Assembly: GCA_016719755.1 (NCBI GenBank)
Contig: JADJYM010000016.1
Span: 62,001-126,000 of the forward strand
Length of the DNA stretch: 64,000 nucleotides
Origin: Novosphingobium sp.
Lineage (GTDB): Bacteria > Pseudomonadota > Alphaproteobacteria > Sphingomonadales > Sphingomonadaceae
Direction of reading: 5' to 3'
Shown here: piece by piece, positions 52,871 to 61,482 of the stretch
Layout: every line of letters begins with the position of its first letter
Position numbering within the stretch: the first letter of the stretch is position 1
Translations under genes and position numbers: made by a program
Notes under the pieces: model-generated
Told to the model about the DNA's origin: nothing
The model's database searches: none
The model's input: only the letters and a program-made list of their open reading frames with translations

Positions 52871-54109
52871 ATGAAGAATCCGATTGCCAATCCCTGTCAG
52901 TTCGCCGCCGAAGCCGATGTAAGGGCCATGTCGTCCGATCCGCGCTCGGCTGCGGCCCGGGCTCAGATCGCCGCGCTGTTCGCCCGTGGTTACCAGGACC
53001 GAATCCCGCCCGAATCCCGCCCGCTGCTGGACGCTTTCGCCGAGGAATACCTGAACAACTGGCTATTCAAGGCCGCCGCGTCGGACAGCCAGCACCCCCG
53101 TCTGGTGCGCGGCTTCATGCCGGCCTACGCATGGTTCGGCAACCCTGTGCCGGGTGCGCGGACCGGGGGTGACAATCCCGACAACTGCTACCGTCTGGCA
53201 GGGATCGAGCATGGCACCCGCTACCGCGTTACTGGCCGGTTGAGCCCCGGAAAGGCGGCGAACATATCGTTCACCCTGACCGCCAATTTCGGCACTTCGC
53301 AAACAATCCAGACTATCGAGGACCACGAACTGCGGCTCGATGCCGATGGCCGTTTCGAGTTGCTGATCGACGAGCGCCCATCGGATGGCCTGGCCAATCA
53401 CCTCACCACCCGTCCGGGGGTGAGGCTGCTGTTCGTGCGCGATTCGATGATGGACTGGGCGGCGGAAACCCCGCTCGACCTGACGATCGAGCGGCTGGGC
53501 GAAGCCAATGCCGGGCCGATCGCGCGTGAAACCATGCTGGAACGCGGAATCGAGCACGCGCTGAACGATCTTTACCTCTACTTCTGGTTCCAGAACGTGT
53601 GGAGCGGGATGGCCCCCAACACGATTACCCCGCCGCAGTCCTTCGGGGGTTCGGGTGGCGGGCTGATAACCCAGGGCATTTCCAACGGCACGTTCGATCT
53701 GGGCCCAGATGATGCCGCGATCCTGGAATACGATCCGGCTGGCGCCGGCTATGCGGCGGTACAACTCACCGAATGGCTCTACCGTTCGCTCGACTATCAC
53801 CGCATCCAGTCGAGCCTGACCGCCGCGCAGTCGGCCATCGACGCCGACGGGAGGATCCGGCTGGTGATCGCCCGGCGCGATCCGGGGGTATGGAACTGGC
53901 TGGACACGATGGGGCAGGCGCGGGTGCACTCGATCCTGCGCTGGCAACGGATGGCGCCTGATGGTCCGCCACTTTCAGCCAATCTCAAGCTGACCAGGAT
54001 CGACCGGCTGCGCGGCGAGCTTCCTGCGGAAACCCGCTGGGCGGATACCGACGTGCGCACCGCACAGCTTGCCGGGCGGGTCGCCGCCTATGCCCGGCGG
54101 ATCACCTGA
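52871..54109 (+). CDS. DUF1214-like protein of unknown function
   Basis: 412 residues from ATG at 52871, with AGGAGAG 7-13 bases upstream. No signal peptide. The middle region DNPDNCYRLAGIEHGTRYRVTGRLSPGKAANISFTLT and the later FELLIDERPSDGLANHL...VRLLFVRD recall DUF1214-type beta-sandwich proteins found in sphingomonad catabolic clusters. The second half is helical (ERGIEHALNDLYLYFWFQNVWSGM). No catalytic residues can be assigned. It lies in the operon between the SDR and the thioesterase, and its last 20 bases overlap the thioesterase start. A substrate-handling role is inferred from position only. Confidence 0.65.
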   Translation: MKNPIANPCQFAAEADVRAMSSDPRSAAARAQIAALFARGYQDRIPPESRPLLDAFAEEYLNNWLFKAAASDSQHPRLVRGFMPAYAWFGNPVPGARTGGDNPDNCYRLAGIEHGTRYRVTGRLSPGKAANISFTLTANFGTSQTIQTIEDHELRLDADGRFELLIDERPSDGLANHLTTRPGVRLLFVRDSMMDWAAETPLDLTIERLGEANAGPIARETMLERGIEHALNDLYLYFWFQNVWSGMAPNTITPPQSFGGSGGGLITQGISNGTFDLGPDDAAILEYDPAGAGYAAVQLTEWLYRSLDYHRIQSSLTAAQSAIDADGRIRLVIARRDPGVWNWLDTMGQARVHSILRWQRMAPDGPPLSANLKLTRIDRLRGELPAETRWADTDVRTAQLAGRVAAYARRIT

Positions 54110-54911
54110 CGCGGGCGTGCGCGCCCTGCTGGAACTCTCCCCCGGAGCGGCACCGGGCAGCTGGGGCGCGGCCGTTCTGCCGCACCTCTGCGTGGGCAGC
54201 GGCGCTCGCACCTTCCTGTTCGGGGGCATTGCGCTCGCTGCCTGTATCGAGGTGATGGAGCGGACCAGCGGGGCGCCCGCCGCCTACGCTTCCGGGCAGT
54301 TTCTTGGCGCCGCCCGGGCAGGGGACGAACTGCGGTTCAGCGCCAGCGGCGAAAGCGGATCGCTGCACCAGTGCTTCTTTGAGGCAAGCCGCGGCGGGCA
54401 AGCGCTTGTGCGCGGGATCGGCGGCTGCGGAAGGCGCGATGATGCCGCCGTTTACCAGGGCACCGCCGAGCCGGCCCTGCCAGCGCCAGCGGACTGCGAG
54501 GAGCGCTCTGTCGCCCGGCTGTTGTCCTCCAATCTCCAGGCCCTGTTCGAGTTTCGCCTCGCGGCCGGCGCCCTTCCCGACCGCGCGGGATGGAGCGCCC
54601 CGGGCGGGCAGGCTCTCGCTTGCTGGGTGCGCAGCCGGAACGGAGCGCCGCTCGACCGGCGGCTGCTGGCAGTCATTGCCGATTGCGCCGCGCTGGCCGT
54701 GCCGGGCGCGCTGGGCCGACCCTCCAGTGGCAGCAGCCTGGACAACGCGATCCGCTTCGCCGCTTCGCCCGAGGGAGAATGGGCACTGGCCGCAACCCGC
54801 GTGGATTCGGTGCGGGACGGCCTGGTCCACACCCGGACGCGCCTGTTCTCCGAACAGGGCGCGCTGCTCGCCGTGGCCAGCCAGACCATGGTGCTGCGCT
54901 TGTGGGAGTGA
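54090..54911 (+). CDS. TesB-like acyl-CoA thioesterase (double hotdog)
   Basis: 273 residues from ATG at 54090, overlapping the preceding gene by 20 bases; a TTG at 54069 is in frame. Two hotdog halves are seen. The first is around ASGQFLGAARAGDELRFSASGESGSLHQCFFEASRGGQALVRGIGG. The second has SSGSSLDNAIRFAASPEGEWALAATRVDSVRDGLVHTRTRLFSEQGALLAVASQTMVLR, close to the TesB ending. The catalytic Asp of TesB aligns near SLDNAIRF. It would release CoA from acyl thioesters, perhaps to relieve a dead-end intermediate. No family beyond 4HBT_3 can be claimed. Confidence 0.72.
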   Translation: MPGGSPDAGVRALLELSPGAAPGSWGAAVLPHLCVGSGARTFLFGGIALAACIEVMERTSGAPAAYASGQFLGAARAGDELRFSASGESGSLHQCFFEASRGGQALVRGIGGCGRRDDAAVYQGTAEPALPAPADCEERSVARLLSSNLQALFEFRLAAGALPDRAGWSAPGGQALACWVRSRNGAPLDRRLLAVIADCAALAVPGALGRPSSGSSLDNAIRFAASPEGEWALAATRVDSVRDGLVHTRTRLFSEQGALLAVASQTMVLRLWE

Positions 54912-54993
54912 GTATCTTCCGGCGCAAAGGCGCTTGCGCTTGGCATTATTAAGGATACTAATTAAACTGAAAAACAAGCATGAGGATTGCCCG

Positions 54994-56067
54994 ATGACCG
55001 TCATTCCAACCAGCCATCTGCCGCTGCGGGTCGAGGAGATCACGGCAGCCTGGCTGACCACTGTGCTGGATGAACGCTTTCCCGGCACCGTGGTGACCGA
55101 GGCCCATGTCGGCACGGTGATCGCGGGTACGGCCACCAAGGTTCGCTTGCTGCTGAGCTACAACGCAGCCGGGCATCGCCACCGTCTGCCGCCGACCATG
55201 TGGCTGAAGGGCGGCTTCATCCGCCACGATTACACCTATGACAAATCCTTCGTGAACGAGGCGAAGTTCTTCGGCACCTGGGGGCAGAAGCTCGATATCA
55301 ACAAGCCGCAGGCCTATTGGTCAGGCTGGGACGAAGGCGTGCAGGGGCTGGTCCTGCTGGAGGACCTTGCCGCGCGCAACGCGACTTTCGGAAACGCCTC
55401 GATCAGCTTGATCTCGATCGACCAGCAGGCCCAGGCGCTGGAACTTCTGGCGAAAATGCACGCCAAATGGTGGGAATCGCCGGAACTGAAAACGCTCAAG
55501 AACTTCTCGACCGCCTGGGAAGCGGCGGGCGACATCGTAATGCAGATGCTGCGGCCCGAATACTTCGAGCAGTGCATCAACCACCGCCGCTGCCAGGCCT
55601 ATACCGGCCCCTATCGCGACCGCGAGCGGATCATGGCCGGCCTGCGTCGGCAATGGGCGCGCGGGCGCGAAGTGCCACAGGTCTTCGCCCACGGCGACGC
55701 GCATCTGGGCAATATGTTCTTCGAGCCTGACGGGACGCCCGGCTATCTCGACTGGCAGTCGTGGCAGGAAGGCCCCTACATGCACGACGTTGCCTATTCG
55801 ACCATCGGCAACCTCGGGATCGAGGACCGCCGCCATGCCGAAAAGGACCTGATCGCGGGCTATCTCGCCGCGCTGAAGCGGAACGGTGTCGCCAATCCGC
55901 CGGAGTTTGCCGACGCCTGGCAGGCCTATCGCCGCCACGCGATGCACGGCTTCATGTGGCCCTTCACGCCCGAGGAAATGCAGCCGGTCGAGATCGTGAC
56001 TGCAGAGGGCGACTGCTTCGGCGCAGCGGTCAGCGATCTCGATACCTTCGGCGCGCTGGGCGTGTGA
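54994..56067 (+). CDS. APH-fold small-molecule phosphotransferase (aminoglycoside/ecdysteroid-kinase-like)
   Basis: 357 residues from ATG at 54994, with GAGGA nine bases upstream. The protein-kinase-like fold is shown by WLKGGFIRHDYTYDKSFVNEAKFFGTW (ATP-binding Lys and Glu), GLVLLEDL, the catalytic loop HGDAHLGNMFF and the metal-binding Asp in YLDWQSWQEGPYMHDVAY. Members phosphorylate hydroxyl groups of small molecules such as aminoglycosides, choline, ecdysteroids or acyl acceptors. In a catabolic operon, antibiotic resistance is unlikely; a hydroxylated lipid or steroid-like intermediate is a better guess. It is the last gene of the same-strand run and convergent with tetR. Confidence 0.82.
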   Translation: MTVIPTSHLPLRVEEITAAWLTTVLDERFPGTVVTEAHVGTVIAGTATKVRLLLSYNAAGHRHRLPPTMWLKGGFIRHDYTYDKSFVNEAKFFGTWGQKLDINKPQAYWSGWDEGVQGLVLLEDLAARNATFGNASISLISIDQQAQALELLAKMHAKWWESPELKTLKNFSTAWEAAGDIVMQMLRPEYFEQCINHRRCQAYTGPYRDRERIMAGLRRQWARGREVPQVFAHGDAHLGNMFFEPDGTPGYLDWQSWQEGPYMHDVAYSTIGNLGIEDRRHAEKDLIAGYLAALKRNGVANPPEFADAWQAYRRHAMHGFMWPFTPEEMQPVEIVTAEGDCFGAAVSDLDTFGALGV

Positions 56068-56218
56068 TCGTGGGGCTAACTGGCAGTGCGGGCGATCTTG
56101 ACGCTGCGACGGACAAAGCGCTTGAACAGCATCACAGCGGCACCAAGCGCCATCTGGGGGTGGTTGACGGGATCGACGCGGGAGAACGCGAACACCCGCG
56201 CGGACTGTTCCTCGAAAA

Positions 56219-56788
56219 CTAGCGGATCGGGAGCGGGGTTTCCGTCAGGGCCGCGCACATCAGATCGACCTGCAGGCGGGTCATCTGCCGCATGTCGTCC
56301 ACATCACGCGCCGTTGCCCCAAGCCCGCGCACCGCGAAGACCAGCCCCCGGGCGAGTTCCTCCGCCGGGGCAGCAAGGCGCTTTGCCGGGATGGCGTCGG
56401 CGATCAATCCGGCCAGCACCACCTGCAGGTGGATGTAGACCTTACGGACCACCGGGAAGGCAAGATCGTCCATGTCGCGGGCGTCGGGAATTTCGCGCTG
56501 CAGGGCGAAGACCTGGACCAGCCAGAGATCGCAGGCGACGAACAGCTTGTCGGCCAGGCCCTGCACTTCGGCAACGGCGCGTTCGATCTCGGCGATGCGC
56601 AGCGTGTTGAGGTGGAGCACGGCGGCTTCGAACACTTCCTCCTTGCCGGGGAAGATCAGGTAGAGCGCCGGGCGCGACATTTCCGCCGCCTGGGCGATGT
56701 CGCCCATGGTCGTGCGGGCGAAGCCGTGGCGCAGGAACAGGTCAGCCGCCGCCTCGATCGCCCGGTTGCGTTTGGTCTGCTTGCCCAT
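56219..56788 (-). CDS. TetR-family transcriptional regulator
   Basis: 189 residues from ATG at 56786-56788 (MGKQTKRNRAIEA), with GGGGGAA upstream; longer in-frame starts exist at 56815 and 56827. The DNA-binding domain is AIEAAADLFLRHGFARTTMGDIAQAAEMSRPALYLIFPGKEEVFEAAV. The C-terminal domain is unclassified. It is divergent from the P450 gene at 56937 and probably represses it, with a candidate operator at 56864-56880 between them. The 150-base gap to the convergent kinase gene (56068-56218) contains nothing supported. Confidence 0.88.
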   Translation of the reverse strand: MGKQTKRNRAIEAAADLFLRHGFARTTMGDIAQAAEMSRPALYLIFPGKEEVFEAAVLHLNTLRIAEIERAVAEVQGLADKLFVACDLWLVQVFALQREIPDARDMDDLAFPVVRKVYIHLQVVLAGLIADAIPAKRLAAPAEELARGLVFAVRGLGATARDVDDMRQMTRLQVDLMCAALTETPLPIR

Positions 56789-56863
56789 TGTCGTTCCCCC
56801 GAGAGGCGCTTCCATGCCCCGAACCACGGCATGAAGACTAGCCGGAAAAATTGATATAACGCA

Positions 56864-56880
56864 ATGACGTTTTTTGTCAT
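56864..56880. promoter_or_regulatory. Inverted repeat ATGAC-N7-GTCAT in the tetR/P450 intergenic region
   Basis: ATGAC at 56864-56868 faces GTCAT at 56876-56880 across seven bases that include a T-run, in an AT-rich stretch between the divergent TetR and P450 genes. GTCATAAT here also occurs in the control region before the acyl-CoA synthetase (about 50347). It is a good candidate for the TetR operator. Confidence 0.5.
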
Positions 56881-56936
56881 AATGTCAGGTATCGAACACA
56901 CCGGCGCGCAACGGCCGGATCTGCGGAGATACCGTG

Positions 56937-58199
56937 ATGAGCGATACCCTTGAACTGCCCCGGCTGGAGGATTTCAGCGACCCCGCCTTTGATGCCTTCG
57001 CGGCCGAGCGCGCATCGCGCGGGGACTATCCCGATCCCTATCCGCTGATCGAACAGCTGCGCCAGCAGGGCGCGGTCCACCATGTGCAGTACCGCAGCCT
57101 GTTCACCGACCGTCCCGATGCCCAGGTCGGCCACATGGATCACTGGACCGTGTTTGGCTACGATGCCTGCAACCAGATCCTGATGGACCATGAGAACTTC
57201 ACCAACTGGGAAGCTTTCCAGCACAACCTGGGCGTCTCGTTCGGGCGAACCATCACCTGCATGGACGGGGCCGAGCACGCCCGCTTCCGCAAGGTGCTGC
57301 AAAAGGCCCTGCTGCCCAACGTCGTGTCCAAATGGGGGGATTCGCTGGTCGCCCCGGTGATGGACAAGCTGCTGGGCAAGTTCATCGGACAAGGCCACGC
57401 CGACCTGGTCGAGGACTATACCCACCACTTCCCGTTCCAGATCGTCTACGCGATGCTGCACATCGGCGACGATCAGGCCGCCGTGTTCCACAAGCTAGCG
57501 GTTGCCCAGCTGCTCTCCGCCGCCGGATTGCCGCAAGGCGCCGAGGCGACCCGCAAGCTGGGCGACTTCTTCAAGGTCTATCTCCAGAAGGTCCGCGCCA
57601 ATCCGTCCGATGACCTGATGAGCTATCTCTCCACGGTCGAGGTCGATGGCGAGAGGCTGGAGGACGAAGTGCTGATCGCCTTCATGCGCCAGTTGCTCAA
57701 TGCCGGGGGTGATACCACCTACCGCGCCACAAGCGTGCTGCTGACCTGCCTGCTGAAGGAGCCCGGCCTCTACCAGCAGGTCCAGGAAGACCGCAGCCTG
57801 CTCGGCTCCGCGATCGAGGAAGCGCTGCGCTGGGACGGTCCGGTGACCAGCACGTTCCGGTTCTGCAAGAACGCGACCTCGGTGCAGGGCACCATCATCC
57901 CGGCGGGCGCGATGGTCAACGTCTGCCTGGGTTCGGCCAACCGCGATCCCGGCAAGTACGAGAACCCGGACCGGTTCGACATCTTCCGCAAGCGCACGGT
58001 GCGCCACCTGGCCTTCGCGGGCGGGCCGCACCTGTGCGTCGGCCAGCACCTGGCCCGGGTGGAGATGCACCGCGCGATGGGGGCGATCCTCGACAATCTC
58101 CACAACCTGCGGCTCGATCCGGACAGGCCGGCACCGGTGATCATCGGCCACCTGCTGCGCGCGCCCGATCACATCCATGTGAAATTCGACCCGGCCTGA
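56937..58199 (+). CDS. Cytochrome P450 (bacterial class I type)
   Basis: 420 residues from ATG at 56937; a GTG immediately before is in frame. Heme loop FAGGPHLCVGQHLARVE with proximal Cys367, I-helix LNAGGDTTYRATSVLL with the conserved acid-alcohol pair, and ExxR in IEEALRWDGPV. The N-terminus has no membrane anchor, as in soluble bacterial P450s. SFGRTITCMDGAEHARFRKVLQKAL is the C-helix WxxxR-like region. It should hydroxylate a hydrophobic substrate, with electrons from a ferredoxin, possibly the 2[4Fe-4S] protein encoded next on the opposite strand. The family number cannot be assigned. Confidence 0.93.
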   Translation: MSDTLELPRLEDFSDPAFDAFAAERASRGDYPDPYPLIEQLRQQGAVHHVQYRSLFTDRPDAQVGHMDHWTVFGYDACNQILMDHENFTNWEAFQHNLGVSFGRTITCMDGAEHARFRKVLQKALLPNVVSKWGDSLVAPVMDKLLGKFIGQGHADLVEDYTHHFPFQIVYAMLHIGDDQAAVFHKLAVAQLLSAAGLPQGAEATRKLGDFFKVYLQKVRANPSDDLMSYLSTVEVDGERLEDEVLIAFMRQLLNAGGDTTYRATSVLLTCLLKEPGLYQQVQEDRSLLGSAIEEALRWDGPVTSTFRFCKNATSVQGTIIPAGAMVNVCLGSANRDPGKYENPDRFDIFRKRTVRHLAFAGGPHLCVGQHLARVEMHRAMGAILDNLHNLRLDPDRPAPVIIGHLLRAPDHIHVKFDPA

Positions 58200-58229
58200 G
58201 CCATGGCCAGCGGAGCGCCTGCCCCCGGC

Positions 58230-58493
58230 TTACCAGTCCTCGGGCGGCAGGCGGTCCCATTCAAGCTGCTGCTCGACCGGGTGGACCGCACCGGGCGGCA
58301 CCAGCCGCACCACCTCGATCGCACCGGTTGCGCATTCCTCGACGCAGGCCTCGCAGTGATCGCACAGGGCAGGGTCGACCGCGACGCGGCGGCCCCGGAT
58401 CTCGATCGCCGCCTTGGGGCAGACCTCGTAGCAGCCGAAACAGGCCGAGCAGAGCTCGGGATCGACCAGCCGCTGGCGGAACCTCTCAGTCAT
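58230..58493 (-). CDS. 2[4Fe-4S] ferredoxin
   Basis: 87 residues from ATG at 58491-58493. Two CxxCxxCxxxC motifs, CSACFGCYEVCP and CDHCEACVEECA, bind two [4Fe-4S] clusters. The ~25-residue C-terminal tail (VRLVPPGAVHPVEQQLEWDRLPPEDW) is unusual and may dock to a partner. It is convergent with the P450 gene (30-base gap) and divergent from the Rieske oxygenase gene, both of which need an electron donor. Ferredoxins of this cluster type are not the normal donors for either, which makes its role interesting. No reductase gene is nearby. Confidence 0.92.
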   Translation of the reverse strand: MTERFRQRLVDPELCSACFGCYEVCPKAAIEIRGRRVAVDPALCDHCEACVEECATGAIEVVRLVPPGAVHPVEQQLEWDRLPPEDW

Positions 58494-58564
58494 GCAACGC
58501 ATCCTGCGCGGAAATTCAGTCGCCTGATTTGACTCCAATCAAAGCCGGCCAGCAAACCAATATA

Positions 58565-58579
58565 TTATCTAGATGATAA
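58565..58579. promoter_or_regulatory. Inverted repeat TTATC-N5-GATAA upstream of the Rieske oxygenase
   Basis: TTATC at 58565-58569 and GATAA at 58575-58579 surround TAGAT in the AT-rich part of the 109-base region between the divergent ferredoxin and Rieske genes. A TTATCT-bearing stretch also occurs before the NUDIX gene (about 61456-61465). It is a possible operator; no regulator can be named. Confidence 0.4.
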
Positions 58580-58602
58580 AGCCGAGCGAAAGGAAGAGGG
58601 AA

Positions 58603-59931
58603 ATGACTCACAATCCGGTCCGCGCCGATTTCGTCCCCAAGGAAGACTACATCTGCCGCGATTTCGCGCGGCGGGAAAAGGAGCGCCTGTGGACCCGGGT
58701 CTGGCAGGTCGCCTGCCGCGAGCAGGAGCTTCCGAAAGTCGGCGATTACATCACCTACGACATCTGCGACCAGTCGATCATCGTGGTGCGATCCGGCCCC
58801 GAAACGATCAGCGCCTATTACAACGTCTGCACCCATCGCGGCCGCCGCCTGACCGAAGGCTGCGGCCATGCCACGCGCTTTCACTGCAACTACCACGGCT
58901 GGCGCTGGAACCTGGATGGCAGCGTGCAGCGCATCCTGGATGAAAAGGACTGGGCTGGCTGCGACAATGTCAGCCACGACGATTTCAGGCTGGTGGATAT
59001 CAAGGTCGATACCTGGGGCGGCTTCGTGTTCATCAACCTGGACCCGGACTGCGAACCGCTCGCCGCATTCCTCGATCCGATGCCCGGCTACATCGACCCG
59101 TTCGAGCTCGACAAGGCGAAGTTCCGCTGGTCGTACTCGGTGCGCGTGCCGTGCAACTGGAAGGTCGCGCTGGAAGCCTTTGACGAGGGCTACCACGTTG
59201 CCGCCACCCACCCCCAGCTGCTCGACGGGTTTGGCGAGGATTACACCTGGTCGAAGGCCATGGGGAAGCACGGGATGTTCGGCTATGACAAGAGCACCTG
59301 CCCGCCCGGCGCGCCCGCGCCGCGGCTCAACCGGCCGATCCCGGACGATCTGCGCCCCGGCCTGGTGCGCTACATCCACCTGATCAACAACACGCTCCAC
59401 GCGATCACCACCGAAAAGGACGCCGCCGCCGCCAGCCGCCTGCTGACCGAGTGCGACGCCAGTGCCGGCCCAGCCGAAGTGCTCAGCAAGCTGCTGGCCT
59501 TTCAGGAACAGGCCGCAAAGGCCGCTGGTGCCCATTGGCCGGCGCTGACCATGGAACAGCGGATTGCCGCCGGGACCGACTGGCACGTCTTCCCCAACCT
59601 GATCTTCCTGCCCACCGGCACCGGCACCCTGTGCTACCGCTCGCGCCCGTGGGGCGACGGAACCGATCCGGACTGGTGCGTCTATGACATCTGGTCGCTG
59701 GAACACTATGCGCCCGGCGCAGAACCGCCGGTGGCGCACAACGTGATCCACAGCGAGGATGGCTGGAAGGCGATCGGCGGGGTCAGCGAAATCCTTGAGC
59801 AGGACTTCCTCAACATGGAGCAGGTCCAGCGGGGGATGAAGCAGGCCGGGTTCGTCGGCAACCGCACCAACCCGGTGCAGGAAGTTGCGATCTCCAACAT
59901 GCACCGCGTGCTGCACGATTACGTCGACTGA
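58603..59931 (+). CDS. Rieske non-heme iron oxygenase, large (alpha) subunit
   Basis: 442 residues from ATG at 58603, with AGGAAGAGGG just upstream; an ATG ten codons earlier is in frame without an RBS. The Rieske [2Fe-2S] ligands are Cys76, His78, Cys95 and His98 (CTHRGRRL...CNYHGW). The mononuclear iron site is D194-EGYHVAATH with His198 and His203. The C-terminal catalytic domain is of normal length. It would di- or mono-oxygenate a ring or demethylate. No small subunit, Rieske ferredoxin or reductase gene is adjacent, so it may be an alpha-only (alpha3) enzyme. Confidence 0.94.
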   Translation: MTHNPVRADFVPKEDYICRDFARREKERLWTRVWQVACREQELPKVGDYITYDICDQSIIVVRSGPETISAYYNVCTHRGRRLTEGCGHATRFHCNYHGWRWNLDGSVQRILDEKDWAGCDNVSHDDFRLVDIKVDTWGGFVFINLDPDCEPLAAFLDPMPGYIDPFELDKAKFRWSYSVRVPCNWKVALEAFDEGYHVAATHPQLLDGFGEDYTWSKAMGKHGMFGYDKSTCPPGAPAPRLNRPIPDDLRPGLVRYIHLINNTLHAITTEKDAAAASRLLTECDASAGPAEVLSKLLAFQEQAAKAAGAHWPALTMEQRIAAGTDWHVFPNLIFLPTGTGTLCYRSRPWGDGTDPDWCVYDIWSLEHYAPGAEPPVAHNVIHSEDGWKAIGGVSEILEQDFLNMEQVQRGMKQAGFVGNRTNPVQEVAISNMHRVLHDYVD

Positions 59932-59998
59932 CGGGGAACGGCCGGGGACCGCGCGATCGGTCCCCGGATCAGGCCCGGAGCGGCCTTGGCAGGTGCAG

Positions 59999-60823
59999 TC
60001 AGTCGCCCGTGAAACTGGGCACGGTCTTGCTGGCGAACAGCTTGACCGCCGCCACGTTGTCCCTGGTCCGCGCAGTGCGTTCCACCGCCGCCGCCTCGCC
60101 TTCAAAGGCGGAGTGGAGTTCGCCGGTCTGGCCCTCGGCGATCAGCTGCTTGATCTCGCCCAGGGCCAGGGTTGCCCCTTCGGCGAATTCCATCGCCACG
60201 GCGCGCGCGCCAGCGGCGAAGCCCTCGTCCGGCAGAACCTCTGAAACCAGCCCCCAGTCGAGCGCGGTCGGCGCATCGACCTTTTCCGCCCGCATCAGCA
60301 TCCGCTTGGCGCGCAGCGTGCCGATGGTGCGCGGCAAGAGCCAGGTCAGCCCGGAATCCGGCGCCGAGGCAAGGTTGCGGAACGGTGTCTGGAACCAGGC
60401 GCTTTGCGCCGCGACCACGTAATCCGCCGTCAGCGCCAGCCCGAGACCAATGCCGATGGCGAGGCCGTTGACCCCGGCGATCACCGGAATGCGCAGGCGA
60501 TGGATCCGCCGCAGCATCGGATGGAAGGTCGTTTCCGCGCCGCCCAGCGCTTCCATCTTGCGGGTGCCCGCGATCACCGCCGCGCGCCTGTCCATCAGGT
60601 TGACCCCGGCTGAAAAGGCCCGCCCCTCCCCGGTGATCAGCAGCGCGCGGCACTTGCGGCGCGGCTTGACCACCTCGCTCAGTGCCTCGGCGATGTCGAG
60701 GGCCATGGCCTCGCCGATGGCATTCAGCGTCTTGGGGGAATTGAGCGTCAGCACCCCCAGCGGCCCGTCGAATTCAATCCGGACGGTGGGATAGTCGATC
60801 GTCTCGCCGCTCACCTGCGTCAC
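59999..60823 (-). CDS. Enoyl-CoA hydratase/isomerase-family protein (PaaG-like)
   Basis: 274 residues from GTG at 60821-60823, overlapping the upstream CMD gene stop by four bases. Oxyanion-hole segments: LLITGEGRAFSAGVNLMDRR and GVNGLAIGIGLGLALTADYVVAAQSAWFQTPFRNLASAPDSGLTWLLPRTIG. The latter resembles PaaG/Eci-type enzymes, which often act as delta-isomerases or hydratases for unusual enoyl-CoAs. The catalytic Glu of classical hydratases is not evident. It belongs with the CMD gene to a two-gene reverse-strand operon and is probably part of side-chain or ring beta-oxidation. Confidence 0.87.
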   Translation of the reverse strand: MTQVSGETIDYPTVRIEFDGPLGVLTLNSPKTLNAIGEAMALDIAEALSEVVKPRRKCRALLITGEGRAFSAGVNLMDRRAAVIAGTRKMEALGGAETTFHPMLRRIHRLRIPVIAGVNGLAIGIGLGLALTADYVVAAQSAWFQTPFRNLASAPDSGLTWLLPRTIGTLRAKRMLMRAEKVDAPTALDWGLVSEVLPDEGFAAGARAVAMEFAEGATLALGEIKQLIAEGQTGELHSAFEGEAAAVERTARTRDNVAAVKLFASKTVPSFTGD

Positions 60824-61395
60824 TCCCCGCCCAGTCCGGCCTTCTGGTTGGCCTTCTTCCAGAACTCGCCCCCGCCGATCGCGTCGATTTCCAGTTCCGC
60901 CACTTCGGAAACGCGGGCGAACAGCATGTAGAGCCCGATCACGTGGATCAGCTCGACGATCTGGCGGGGGGTATAGAAGGCGTTCACGGCATTGAAGACG
61001 AAGTCGTCCACCCGCACGGTCTTCACCACCTGCCGGGTGAAGGCGAGCAGGGCCTTTTCGCGGTCATCGAACACCGGATCGCCGAAGCGGTCACCCGCGA
61101 TCGCGGCAACCTTTTCGTCCGGGATGCCCATGACTTTGGAGACCTGGATATGCTGGGCCCATTCGTACTCCCCCCGATCAAGGTGGAGCACGGCCAGTAC
61201 GCAGATCTGGCGCTCCAGCGGCGGCACGGTGATGTCCATCATCATCGCCTGGACCGCCTGGCTGATGCCCGGCTGCATGGTCTGCGCATGGGCCAGCAGG
61301 CGGCTGAGGTTGAGCTTGCCGCCCGGCTTGTTGTCATAGGCATCGCGCTGTGCGGGCGTCAGGTCTTCCACCGGCACCAGGGGAATACGGTTCAT
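60820..61395 (-). CDS. Carboxymuconolactone decarboxylase (CMD)-family protein
   Basis: 191 residues from ATG at 61393-61395, with GAGAGGA about ten bases upstream. The AhpD-like helical fold is shown by LARAQ-type LLAHAQTMQPGISQAVQAMM, PPLERQICVLAVLHLDRGEYEWAQHIQVSKVMGIPDEKV and PRQIVELIHVIGLYMLFARVSE. The redox CxxC of AhpD is absent; the EYEWAQH motif replaces the Cys-containing version, so it is probably not a peroxidase. A lactone decarboxylase or isomerase-like role in the pathway is possible. It is divergent from the NUDIX gene. Confidence 0.85.
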   Translation of the reverse strand: MNRIPLVPVEDLTPAQRDAYDNKPGGKLNLSRLLAHAQTMQPGISQAVQAMMMDITVPPLERQICVLAVLHLDRGEYEWAQHIQVSKVMGIPDEKVAAIAGDRFGDPVFDDREKALLAFTRQVVKTVRVDDFVFNAVNAFYTPRQIVELIHVIGLYMLFARVSEVAELEIDAIGGGEFWKKANQKAGLGGE

Positions 61396-61482
61396 GGGCG
61401 TGTCCTCTCGTCTGTCGCCAAGGCTGGACCGCTCCGCCCGGCTGTGCAAGTATCAATTATCTTATCTATACGATTTTCAAAC

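Noticed and set aside
56076-56258. A 60-codon reverse-strand frame between the kinase and tetR genes
   Set aside because: It overlaps the tetR coding end, has no RBS and no recognisable sequence apart from one mildly hydrophobic stretch.
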